Origin: Sordariomycetes sp. S80-01Y
Lineage: Eukaryota > Ascomycota > Sordariomycetes
DNA: 64,000 nucleotides
NCBI GenBank assembly: GCA_037042185.1
Contig: JAXQJY010000033.1
Span: forward strand, 186,001-250,000
Direction: 5' to 3'
The position numbers and the translations under genes are program-made. How positions within the stretch are numbered: the first letter of the stretch is position 1; every line of letters starts with the position of its first letter. The notes below the pieces were generated by a model, which did not search any database, was not told the origin of the DNA, and saw nothing but the letters and a program-made list of their open reading frames with translations. Positions 10,879-20,479 of this stretch are shown here, one piece after another.

Positions 10879-11967
10879 CTACTGCGGCGGCACATATGGC
10901 TCAATCAGCAAGTCGCTAAACTTCTCGAGCTTCTCCTTGCCCCGGACCTCCTCCACCAGCAGTGGCATCTTGACGACGTTGAAGTCCTCCGCATACAGCT
11001 CCTCGTACTGGTCCAGGTACTTCTTCTGCATCTTCCGCCGGGCGCCGCACTGCTCGCAGTCGGAGCTCTGCTTGGGGAACAGCAGCTGGTTCACGACGAT
11101 GCTGTGCGTGTCGATGCCGTAGCCCGTGAGCTCCTGGATCATGCGCTCCGTCTCGTAGAGCGACAGGAACTCGGCAATGCAGACGCAGACGAACGTCGTC
11201 AGGTTCTCATCCTTGAATTGCGTGTTGACCTCGGAAATCGTCTCGCGCAGCGACTCCAGCTTCTCCATCATGTCGTTCAGGTTCTGCCCGTTCGGCAGCT
11301 GACCGCCCTGGCCGAGGAAGCCGTTCAGCAGGGGGCCGTACTGGGTGGACAGCTGGGACACCTTGGCCAAAGCCTTTTCAAGAACCGAGGGGAACTGCAG
11401 GAAGCGCAGCGTATGGCCGGTCGGTGCGGTATCGAAGATGATGGTCTCGTAGGATAGGGACTTTACTTGTTTGAGGACCTCGGCGAAGGACATTGCCTCG
11501 TCGATACCAGGAATCTGCCGCCATTAGCACGCTGCCCTTCCATTCGCCCCCCCAAAAATTCATCATAAACTTACGGCAAAGGCCAAGTCCTGCATCATGC
11601 CTCCAATGCCACCTCCCATCTGATCCATCCCTTGGGCGGCGCCCTCACCGCCCGCGGCCATCAAATCCTGCATGCTACCGTTGGGGTCGATCTCCATGGC
11701 GCTCAGGTTCTCGAAGCCTTCCACTAGCCGTGCCTCCTTGCCGAACTTCTGGTTGAAGGCATCGCTGAGGTTGTGCGCGGGGTCGGTCGAGATGAGCAGG
11801 ACGGAGCGGCGCACGCGGGCGAGCTGGATGGCGAGGGAGCACGAGGTGGTGGTCTTGCCGACGCCGCCCTTGCCGCCGACGAAGATCCAGCGGAGGGAGC
11901 GCTGGTCGAGGAGCGACTTGAGGGTTGGCTCGAGGGCGTCGTCGGCGTTGACGAGGGCGGAGGACAT
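10879..11967 (-). CDS. GET3: ATPase Get3 (tail-anchored protein targeting)
   Basis: Two exons, 11967-11575 and 11514-10879, with a GTAAGT donor and CAG acceptor, give 342 residues, the usual length of fungal Get3. Get3 is a homodimeric cytosolic ATPase that takes tail-anchored membrane proteins from the Get4/Get5 complex to the Get1/Get2 receptor on the ER. The deviant P-loop GKGGVGKT is at about residues 32-39, switch [11 protein letters not shown] at about 66-75, switch [11 protein letters not shown] near 160, and the CxxC zinc-binding pair that bridges the dimer near residue 285. A Met/Gly-rich hydrophobic segment between the exons corresponds to the client-binding helices. Start chosen at the ATG 27 residues before the P-loop strand. 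The family also includes bacterial ArsA, but length and CxxC fit Get3. Confidence 0.96.
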
Positions 11968-12562
11968 GGTGGCGATGGATGGTGGGCGCGAGCGCGGACC
12001 TGTGCGTTGGAGTATAATCGGCAGGTGGGAACTCTCTTGGGGGACTGCTATTAGAGAGCGACTTAAGGAGAGAGAAGTGCACACAGGCGATCGAGCGTTA
12101 GGAGAAGTCGAAACTTGGAAAGTTGGCAACGGGACTTGGAGTTGGAGGTCGAGTCACGGTGTGGTGGCTTCTGGAAAGATCGTCGGGGCGGTCACCGAGC
12201 GTCATCGCGGGGCAGCCCGGACATAAAAAGGGGTCCAGCACGAACTGGACGTGGACTGCTGGTGGCTTCAATCCGCATCGGTCATTTTGAATTCGGTGAT
12301 GCTATCAATAGAATAAGTATGCAACAGGAGCCACATGGCTTGTTTGTGCAGCACGACGGCGTTTACCTGTCCATAGCAGCCGCCCAGTGTCGTCGCTAGT
12401 CCTTACATCCTCCGACGGCCTCCTCCACAGCGGAAGACGCCGTAACGCGTGGCTGGGGCTGATAGTGTCGTAGTCGAGCTATAGATATCTCGTAGGACTT
12501 TGCCAACGCGTCTTCAGTACCCATTTTGCCTCAATTTTCCTACCACAGAGCAATCCAGCCCA
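11968..12562. other. Divergent promoter region, GET3 / HIU hydrolase
   Basis: About 600 nt between the start codons of GET3 (-) and the hydroxyisourate hydrolase gene (+). The two presumably have separate or shared upstream elements; no clear TATA box or known site was recognised. Confidence 0.45.
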
Positions 12563-13180
12563 ATGGTCCTGCAACAAGACGACCAGCGCATCTCAAGTCA
12601 CCAGCCGCTGCCCCGCATCGCTCAGCTCACCCAACATCTCTCACCCTCTCAACCTCAGGCTCAAGCACCAACTCCCACTCCGCCAGCCTCGGCTTCACCC
12701 TTGCCGCCAGTCAAGATGTCAGGAAAAGATCCCATCACTTGCCATGTGCTCGACACAACGGCCGGCATCCCAGGCCGTAACATCCGCGTCCGCCTTGAGG
12801 GTCCTCTTCCGCCTGCCTCATCCACTTTTGCTTCCACGGCGCCCTCGTCGTCTGCCTCTGCTAACACCCCGACCACGGGCTCCTCCGAAGCCAAGATCTT
12901 TGAGTCGCAGACCGACGACGACGGCCGGATCAAGCTGTGGCTTCCCTTCTCGTCGCCCACCTCCTCGGGGGAGGTCCCCGTCTACACGCTGGTGGACGTC
13001 CTCGCTGATGTGAAGGGCCCGAGCCGGTGGGTGCTAAAGTTTGACACGGCCGGGTATTTTGGGGAGGACAAGACCTTCTTTCCGGAGGCGACCATCGTCT
13101 TCAGGGTGGAAGAGGGCCAGGGATACCATGTTCCCCTGCTGTTGAGCCCCTTCAGTTACACCACGTACAGGGGAAGCTGA
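12563..13180 (+). CDS. 5-hydroxyisourate hydrolase (transthyretin-like)
   Basis: Intronless. The enzyme opens 5-hydroxyisourate to OHCU in the urate-to-allantoin pathway, normally as a tetramer. The family core begins with the catalytic-His motif ITCHVLD at about residue 57 of this model and ends with the diagnostic C-terminal tetrapeptide YRGS; the second histidine is in the YHVPLLLSP motif. A Ser/Thr/Ala-rich insert of about 25 residues after the first strand pair (about residues 85-110) is longer than in bacterial enzymes. Two starts are possible: the ATG at 12563 (205 residues, with a Gln/Pro-rich N-terminal extension) or the ATG at 12716 (154 residues), which sits just before the conserved domain and matches the usual size. 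No PTS1 is present because YRGS must end the protein; a PTS2 is not evident. Confidence 0.9.
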   Translation: MVLQQDDQRISSHQPLPRIAQLTQHLSPSQPQAQAPTPTPPASASPLPPVKMSGKDPITCHVLDTTAGIPGRNIRVRLEGPLPPASSTFASTAPSSSASANTPTTGSSEAKIFESQTDDDGRIKLWLPFSSPTSSGEVPVYTLVDVLADVKGPSRWVLKFDTAGYFGEDKTFFPEATIVFRVEEGQGYHVPLLLSPFSYTTYRGS

Positions 13181-13437
13181 AGGAGTGGAATCGCCGTACT
13201 TGTATTGTTTAAGGAAAATCAGGCGGGAGTGAGCATTATGATAAGTCGATTTGATTTTTCTGGAGAGATTCTATCTCAGACACTGGTGTATAGGTGAATA
13301 GAGGTACAGCAGCCTCTCCTTCGCTCCGGAACGCCAACCGTAAAATGCCCATTTGAATGCCAGCCGCAACGCCTCCTCCACGAAATTGCAGAATGGGTCC
13401 TATATGCAAGAGTGAGATATACGAAACCGTAGAAACG

Positions 13438-15328
13438 CTACAGCTCGCGGTAGTCACTTGGGCGAGCCCTGCGTTGCTTGTTCTGGTGCCGATGGGGGTT
13501 CACGGGCTTCCTGAAGTACGCATCCTCGTCGCCCTGCTGCCCATTGAACTGCATTCCATTCGGGAAGCCCCCATTCATGTTTCCACCACCCATGCCGTTG
13601 AAGCCGTTCATGCCACCCATGCCCCCCATCCCGTTCATGTTCATATTGTTCATGTCCCACCCGCCGTTAAAGTTGCCATTGAAGCCTGGCATCCCCATCA
13701 TTGGCATCCCCATCATAGGCATACCCATGTTCGGCATACCCATCATATTTGGCATCCCCATTGGGGGCATCCCCATCATGCCCATGTTGGGCATGCCGTT
13801 CATCATGTTGGGCATCTGGTTGTTCTGCTGGTTCTGCATCGCGCGCGGTCCCTTAGGGATCTTGGGGTTTTCTAACAGCTCATCTGCAGGGCGCTTCTTG
13901 GAGTTTGATGAGTCTTCAGGCTTCTTATCTTGCGAGGCCATGTCTGCCTTTGGGCCTGTGGGCGGTGACAGGGATTTGGCGGGGGGAGACACGGGAGACT
14001 TGGTCTTCTCCTTGTCTTCGGGCTTATTTGATTCATCAGCCTTGTCTTCCGCTGACTTCTCGCCATCCTCTGACTTCTTGTCCTCGACCTTGTCACCCTC
14101 CTTCGCCTCGCTTGCTTCCTCCTTTGCTTCTTCCTTGGGCTTCTCGGCCTCAGCCTTGGCAGCCTCTTTCTCCATCAGATACTCCTCCATCCTCTTGGCC
14201 GCTTCTTCATCGGGCGTCAGATCATCCATGAGGACATTCTCAGTTTCGCATGCAGGACAGACCAAGTCGCCTTCAATAAGAGCGTTGTTGATGCAGTCAT
14301 TACAGAAGGTTTTCTGACAGCACGGGGTTTTCACTGGCTCTACGAACAGCTTCTTGTCTAGCGAACACACAAGCCCCTTTTCCTCTGCGGCCTTGTCCAC
14401 AGTTGAGTCTTGCTTCGCTGCTGAGGTGTTGGCCTTGGCCTGGAACTTCTCCCAGGCGGCCTTATCAGGACCAGCGATGACGAAATCGCCATCGGCATTG
14501 ACCATGACGCCCGAGGGGCGCTTAGTCTCGTCGCCTTCGGACTGGGCCAGGATAGCATCCTTGTCGACTTTTTGGAGGAATGAGCGGGGGATGCCGGTAG
14601 TGCGCTTTACACGGGGGCGGTTGTCAAATTCAGGGTCGTCGTTGGTGGGACACAGCTGGATCCAATGACCCTTTTGCCCACAGCGATAGCAGATATATCC
14701 ACTAGGTGGCTCATGGTCCGGGACGTTGGCGGGCCTGGCCTTCTGTCCGGGCTTGAACACAGGTGTTTGACTGGTGGGTGTTAGCAAAGATCTGTTCATG
14801 TCGTTGGCGGGAGACTTACTGAGCCATTTCCTCTTGCTGTGCGGACCATTGCTCGGTTTGCGCAGCGAACATGGCAGCCATCTTCTCTTCTTCCGTCATG
14901 GCGGTGTTCATCTGGATCGTAGCGGCTGAGCTTGGCTTGGCTGCAGACGCCTTTGTCGCTTGCTCTTTGCGACCGGCATTTTTGGCCGATATGGGCATCT
15001 TGCCAGAGACATATCGCGCAGCACGACCGGCGCCTGGCTTTGTAGCTGGCTGCCTGCGAGCGATGACGGTAGTTGATCTGGGGATGATGGTGGTATCATC
15101 GTCATATTCTAAATTATGTTAACAGTTTCTCGCTTGATGAGCGTCAGAAAACTTACCTTCTGAGTTGTCGTCTGTGTAAATGAAGAGATCGAACTCTGAA
15201 CCATCGCCTAAGCCGCTCTTGTTGATAATCTCACGCTTGAGCTCGAAGACCGAGATACCGGTGCCATCGAACTCAACACGCGTGGGCTCTCTCTGAGACT
15301 TGAATTTGAAGAAGACCGACGAAGCCAT
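13438..15328 (-). CDS. MPE1: Mpe1, cleavage and polyadenylation factor subunit (RBBP6-like)
   Basis: Three exons, 15328-15157, 15108-14820 and 14770-13438, all with GTAAGT donors, give 597 residues. Mpe1 is a nuclear subunit of the cleavage and polyadenylation factor and acts in mRNA 3'-end formation. Domain order matches: an N-terminal ubiquitin-like DWNN domain (about residues 1-75, starting with S-S-V-x-F-K-F-K-S), a CCHC zinc knuckle C-Y-R-C-G-Q-K-G-H-x4-C (about 180-195), and a C4C4-type RING-like domain (about 295-340, with CCQKTFCNDC). After an acidic Lys/Glu-rich linker the last 110 or so residues are a Met/Gly/Asn/Pro-rich repeat ending in a basic tail. It converges with the HIU hydrolase gene (257 nt apart). 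Confidence 0.95.
13688..13815 (-). repeat. Imperfect in-frame repeat coding the Met/Pro/Gly-rich tail of Mpe1
   Basis: Units of 15 to 24 nt built on GGCATCCCCATCAT (plus strand) repeat about nine times with third-position changes, coding short M-G-M-P or M-P-M type units. It is coding low-complexity sequence, not CRISPR or satellite DNA. Confidence 0.8.
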
Positions 15329-16337
15329 ATTGACCGCTAGATGTCCTGGCTACAGAGCGAGGAAAGTGGCCTGAAGTTGCAAGTTGGCGGCGATGAGCAG
15401 CAGACAGGTGTCGCAACGAGAACACACAACTAGTAAGTATTGACTCTTTTCGTCGCAGCGCGCACAGAGCGGGCGTATGTGTACGGCTGAATGTTTTGTT
15501 TAAGCCTCGCTTTTTCTCTCGCACTCTTGTGCCCTTTCAACAATGTGGACGGGGAAATGATCAATTCTGATTGTAATTGAGGAAGAAAAGAAGAACGACA
15601 GTGAGGTCAACGTGAAGGAGTACACGGCCGCAGCCAGTAGGAACAGCAACCCTTGATTGACGCCCTCCTCCGATCACCGCGGTAGAAGCTTCCCTCCACG
15701 CACGCAGTATGTAGATTCCTTGTTAGCTAGAAGTCCCCTTGATTCCAGAAACCTCCACGTCGCAGGTGCAAGATGTTGCTACAGTCGGGTGGATGACTAG
15801 GAGTCGGTCGCACGTGAGTCGTGGTGGCGCTCGCGACAGGCCACGGTCGTCAGACGATGTCAAAACTACGCAAAGAGAACAAAGAATCAGATGAGGGCCG
15901 TCGCACGTCGTCGGTTTAATGGATGGCGATGTTGTCGATGGCGAGGTTGAGGAGCGCGCCGTGGAGATGAGGAGAGGAGAAACGAGCCGCGCAGAATGGG
16001 GGAGGCGCGGAAGAAGGGACTCGAAGGGCAGGGGATGATGACTAACGGCCAGTCCGTAGGTGGCTCACTGCCAGGGACCACCTGGCAGTGAGGTGTGGCT
16101 TGGCCGGGTTAACACCGGCTCCGCTGGACAATGACACTGGTCACGTGAGCAGACCCAGTTTGGCGGAATTTTGCTGACACGCATTTTCACTGGTGAGAGG
16201 CTGACCCGTTTGTAACCGCCGGAGCGCGGGGCATTTGGAGCTGCAGCAACGGGCAAACAGCTCTCTGTCAAAAGTTCAGCGCTTGCCAGTGCCACTTGCG
16301 CGCCTGATGCAGCAGGTCGGTTGAAGCGGCCAACACG
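15329..16337. other. Divergent promoter region, MPE1 / dipeptidase
   Basis: About 1 kb between the start codons. ORFs here are short and unconvincing. No firm regulatory motif recognised. Confidence 0.45.
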
Positions 16338-18002
16338 ATGCCCCGCACGTCCCTCCAAAGGACCCTTCAATGGTGTCGAGTTTGTCAACAAGCACCGAGG
16401 AAAGCGTCCGTTTATCAACCATCAAGCCCATTTCTGAAACCGTCCTTTTCTCTTCCTGCCCCCCCTTCCTGCAGGAATTATCTCACAGACTCGATAAGAC
16501 AACATCAAGCACGCAAAGTGAAGATGGCGCCCCAGCTCGACGGTTACTTCAAGCAGGTGGACTCGTCTGCCGACGCCTTCATTGAGCGTCTGAGGAAGGC
16601 TGTTGCCATCCCCTCCATCTCCGCCGACGAGGCTCGCCGTCCCGATGTCGTCCGCATGGGCGAGTGGCTCGCCGCTGAGCTGAAGGCACTAGGTGCTGAG
16701 GCCGAGCTTCGCCCTCTGGGCAAGCAGCCTCACAAGGAGCACCTCGACCTCCCCCCGGTCGTCCTCGCCCGCTACGGCAACGACAAGAACAAGCGCACGA
16801 TCCTCGTCTACGGCCACTACGATGTCCAGCCCGCCGAGAAGTCTGATGGCTGGGCCACCGAGCCTTTCGATCTCACTGTCGACGACAAGGGCCGCATGTA
16901 CGGACGCGGTTCGACCGACGACAAGGGCCCCGTGCTGGGCTGGCTGAACGCCATTGAGGCGCACCAAAAGGCCGGCGTGGACTTCCCCGTCAACCTGCTC
17001 ATGTGCTTTGAGGGTATGGAGGAGTACGGCTCGGAGGGTCTCGATGACTTCATCAAGGCTGAGGCCAAGAAGTACTTTGCCGATGCTGACGCCGTCTGCA
17101 TTTCGGACAACTACTGGCTCGGCACCGAGAAGCCCTGCTTGACCTACGGCCTTCGTGGCTGCAACTACTTCTCGGTCGAGGTCTCCGGACCCGGCGCCGA
17201 TTTGCATTCTGGTGTCTTTGGCGGCACTGCCCAGGAGCCCATGACGGACCTCGTCCGCATTCTTGGATCATTGGTAGACACCGATGGCAAGATCCAGATC
17301 CCTGGTATCATGGAGCAGGTTGCGCCTGTCACCGCCGACGAGGAAGGTCTTTACGACAGCATTGCCTTCACCATGGACACTATCCATGAGTCCCTCGGTA
17401 GCAAGACCACCATCCACAACGACAAGAAGAACACCCTCATGGCTCGCTGGAGGTTTCCATCGCTGTCTATCCACGGCGTCGAGGGCGCCTTCTCCCAGCC
17501 TGGCGCAAAGACCGTTATCCCCGCGAAGGTCATTGGCAAATTTTCGATCCGGACCGTACCAGACATGGACATCGACAAGACCAACGAGGCTGTGTACAAG
17601 TATGTCAAGGAGCAGTTCGCCAAGCTCAACAGCAAGAACACCATGAACGTGTTTGCACAGCACTCCGGCAAGTGGTGGAAGGCTTCGCCCAAGCACTGGA
17701 ACTTCAGCGCTGCCGCCAAGGCCACTGAACGCGTCTGGGGCGTGCAGCCCGACTTCACTCGCGAGGGTGGAAGGTCAGTTCAAATGACATCTCGTGTGAC
17801 TCAAATTCTAACAACTTCTAGTATTCCTGTCACCCTGACCTTCGAGGAAGCTACTGGCAAGAATGTCCTTCTGCTGCCCATGGGTAGCTCAACGGATGGC
17901 GCACACTCTATCAACGAGAAGCTAGACAAGCGTAACTACATTGAGGGCATCAAGCTCCTGGGAGCGTACTTGCACTACGTTGCGGAGGAGCCGCAGACCT
18001 AA
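16338..18002 (+). CDS. DUG1: M20 metallodipeptidase, Dug1/CNDP family
   Basis: Two exons, 16338-17773 and 17822-18002, split by a 48-nt GTCAGT/TAG intron. Dug1-type enzymes are cytosolic Zn/Mn dipeptidases that cleave Cys-Gly, in fungi as part of glutathione breakdown. Family marks: metal-ligand motifs G-H-Y-D-V-Q-P, the bridging Asp in G-S-T-D-D-K-G-P, the catalytic Glu pair in E-G-M-E-E-Y-G-S-E, the I-S-D-N-Y-W Asp, and the last His in S-T-D-G-A-H-S. From the second ATG at 16524 the product is 476 residues, the normal family length. The first ATG at 16338 adds 62 residues that are Arg/Ser/Pro-rich without acidic residues over the first 50, resembling a mitochondrial presequence. Either start could be used. 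Confidence 0.95.
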   Translation: MPRTSLQRTLQWCRVCQQAPRKASVYQPSSPFLKPSFSLPAPPSCRNYLTDSIRQHQARKVKMAPQLDGYFKQVDSSADAFIERLRKAVAIPSISADEARRPDVVRMGEWLAAELKALGAEAELRPLGKQPHKEHLDLPPVVLARYGNDKNKRTILVYGHYDVQPAEKSDGWATEPFDLTVDDKGRMYGRGSTDDKGPVLGWLNAIEAHQKAGVDFPVNLLMCFEGMEEYGSEGLDDFIKAEAKKYFADADAVCISDNYWLGTEKPCLTYGLRGCNYFSVEVSGPGADLHSGVFGGTAQEPMTDLVRILGSLVDTDGKIQIPGIMEQVAPVTADEEGLYDSIAFTMDTIHESLGSKTTIHNDKKNTLMARWRFPSLSIHGVEGAFSQPGAKTVIPAKVIGKFSIRTVPDMDIDKTNEAVYKYVKEQFAKLNSKNTMNVFAQHSGKWWKASPKHWNFSAAAKATERVWGVQPDFTREGGRSVQMTSRVTQILTTSSIPVTLTFEEATGKNVLLLPMGSSTDGAHSINEKLDKRNYIEGIKLLGAYLHYVAEEPQT

Positions 18003-18622
18003 GGATTTGTTGTACGATATTAATAAAGTTACAAACCGGACAGGGCAGTGATTGCTGTCGCATTCAAACTTCGCCGCACGAAGCACATGTCTGTGACCTT
18101 ATCGCAGCCCACTCAGTGGTAGGAAGGGGCAACGGTGTCGGGGCTGTAACGGTTTGGTAGTGACGAGACCCCGCCTGACGTCCGCCAAGACTGCATCGCG
18201 CTAAATCGTCGAGCCCCGCTGCAACGAAAGCCGGTGGCTTGTAACTGACAACGACTCAGAGACACGATAAGCTGAGCAGATCGCATGACCTTTTTGCCCA
18301 CCGCAAAACCTCGCGCTTCATTCTCAAATTCATCCCCTCTATTTAGTGTCCCGTTATTGGCCCCAAAAGCCTCTACACCAGACGACTAGTCGGAAGCTTC
18401 GGACAGCTGGACCCAGAGCCCATGCGGGGCAGTCGACTGTTCATCGGATGATGGGCTCCCTCAATCCGGTGATCTAAGACAGGGTGATCAGTCGACTAAC
18501 GCACTGTCATCAATTTTCGTTACTTTGAGGTCGACTCATTTCAAAACTTCTCAATAATCAGAAGCTACAGCGAGGTCCTTCTACTTCTATAGCAAGGAAC
18601 AGACTCCCATCCAGGTGTCACC
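18003..18622. other. Intergenic, promoter of the Yippee gene
   Basis: About 620 nt holding the 3' end of the dipeptidase gene and the upstream region of the Yippee gene. No coding signal. Confidence 0.45.
18022..18027 (+). terminator. Polyadenylation signal of the dipeptidase gene
   Basis: A perfect AATAAA lies 20 nt after the stop codon. Fungal poly(A) signals are loose, so this is a candidate. Confidence 0.5.
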
Positions 18623-19372
18623 ATGGTCCGCGAAAGTGGCATATCTGCAACTAAACCTATCTTCCCATCCTATCTTCTCGCAACCATCAGCCTCCCTTTC
18701 CGTCGACGCTCTTCCTCCTCGTCGACCTTCTCTGCCATCTCACCGACATCGACAGCTTTCACCACCCCCGACAACAGTCCACCAACTTCCAGCAGGTTTG
18801 CTACTCGCCGGCTCTCGCGCACCGCTCCTGACACGTTGAGATGCATGCATTGTTCTTCTGATGTGGCCTTCACATCCCAAATCATCTCCAAGGGCTTCAC
18901 CGGTCGCCACGGTCGCGCGTTTCTCGTCGCCCCTGCTACCGACACCGATTCCCTCGTCAACGTCCGAGTTGGGAGGGTAGAAAGTAGGCAGCTGGTCACG
19001 GGTTGGCACGTCGTCGCGGACATAACATGCGGGACGTGCAGATCCAAGCTCGGGTGGAAATACGTCGATGCGAAGGAGGCAAGCCAGAAGTACAAGGTGA
19101 ACAAGTACATTCTCGAAACAATGAGGGTGATGACGTTTCGGAACTGGGAGGATGTCGATGTCGAGATCTTGGACGAGCGAGAGCAAGCAGAATTATCAGG
19201 GCTTGAGGAGCATGATGAAGAAGGAGACGAGGACAGCGTGGTGTTTGATAGCGAGGATGAGGACGAGTGTGAGGATATATTCGCAGGGACGTGGAATAGG
19301 GACGATGTCAGGGCTCGAAGGGCAAGCATGCCAGCGAAGAAACTAGTCGAGGAGCCCGAAGGCCAGGATTGA
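18623..19372 (+). CDS. Yippee/Mis18-fold zinc-binding protein
   Basis: Intronless, 249 residues, with the ATG in a CACCATG context. The central Yippee domain (about residues 73-180) binds one zinc through two CxxC pairs: CMHC at about 75-78 and CGTC at about 136-139. Between them lie the typical G-F-x-G-R-H-G-R-A-F-L and T-G-x-H-V-V-A-D-I motifs, and the domain ends in G-W-K-Y-V-x-A. Yippee proteins are conserved but their roles in fungi are mostly undefined; the fold is related to cereblon and Mis18. The N-terminal 70 residues are Ser/Thr/Arg-rich and the C-terminal 60 residues are strongly acidic; both look disordered and are longer than in animal Yippee proteins. Confidence 0.93.
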   Translation: MVRESGISATKPIFPSYLLATISLPFRRRSSSSSTFSAISPTSTAFTTPDNSPPTSSRFATRRLSRTAPDTLRCMHCSSDVAFTSQIISKGFTGRHGRAFLVAPATDTDSLVNVRVGRVESRQLVTGWHVVADITCGTCRSKLGWKYVDAKEASQKYKVNKYILETMRVMTFRNWEDVDVEILDEREQAELSGLEEHDEEGDEDSVVFDSEDEDECEDIFAGTWNRDDVRARRASMPAKKLVEEPEGQD

Positions 19373-20479
19373 GTGGGTTTCTCGACCTCTACTTGCGAGC
19401 AGGAGCATGAATCTGTTCATGGTTCCCTCATTGGATCTGGTTGCTCATTACATGTTGTCGACGGCGTTATGTGGTGTTGACTGGTGGATACCCGTGAATT
19501 TGGCTTACATGGATCTGGGGTTATCTAGGAATATCAAACTTGCGCTGATATCTCCCTTCAGACGCATAGATACAACGATGTCTCGGGATATTCTAGTACT
19601 GTACATCATGGATATTTGTTCTGTTCCGAAGCTGGTGGTGTCACCTGGGAGTATAAGACCAGCCAGGAGCCACCAGACTTCTCAATGATTTGCACGCGAA
19701 ACCCATTCCTCTCGTCAAAATAGGGTCTTTGTTTCGTTTCATCAAATGTCATCTTGAAGCGGTAGCGAAAGAATTATTCAAAGAGTTTGAGGGGAAATCC
19801 GACAATATTACTGTCCATAACTCGGACCGATACGTCCTCTTACGCTGGCTTACATTACGCGGGATGCCCACCCAGGATGCCCACCAAGGATGTCATAGCG
19901 GGGTGTCATCATGGGAGCGCAGCTGCGTTTGGAAGGTGTGGTGGGGGCACCCTGAAAGAAGCCGCAAAATATCGTCACCCCGCCAGCTCGAGGTCGACCG
20001 CCGCCTCTCTGCCACCCAGTGACTACATTCTTGTGTGACAGCTGGAAGGCATCATATGCTGCCAAACGCCTCGCCCAGGTACCTCGTCTTTTTCTGTCGG
20101 TGCTACACCCTTCGCCAAACCGGTGGCCTCCCGAGAAGAGTTGATCCCTTCCAGAGGGGTCTGATATCACCGCCATCCTCAACGCCGCATCTGCTACCCT
20201 AGATTTCCACATCAAGCGTTCTGGGTCCCAGTTGCCCTTCGCTCCCACATACTTCGATTGAAAAAGTCGCAAGCGCCGTTTCACTTCCCGCGATTCTTCT
20301 TCCTTCGACATCCACAAGCGAAACCAGCTCGACACAGTTTGCAGCATATCCTTTGTCGTCGCTCTTTCGGCACGAAAAGGCCAACGTTAGCATCATTTCC
20401 ACTTCCGCACAGCTACAAACTCTAGATTGAAGAGGACCTTCTTTTGAGCCCGTTCAAGACGTCAATACGAGGTGGCACC
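19373..20479. other. Intergenic, promoter of neutral trehalase
   Basis: About 1.1 kb without a convincing ORF. A tandem GGATGCCCACC-like repeat (three partial copies) lies at about 19861-19892. Candidate stress elements are listed separately. Confidence 0.45.
19789..20159 (+). promoter_or_regulatory. Two AGGGG stress-response-like elements upstream of trehalase
   Basis: AGGGG occurs at 19789-19793 and 20155-20159, about 690 and 325 nt before the trehalase start. In yeasts STRE-type C2H2 factors bind this core and induce trehalose genes. The motif is short and such matches arise by chance. Confidence 0.3.

Noticed and set aside
13688-13815. Regular short repeats as a CRISPR-like array
   Set aside because: The repeats are in-frame coding units of Mpe1 with no unique spacers, and the organism is a fungus.
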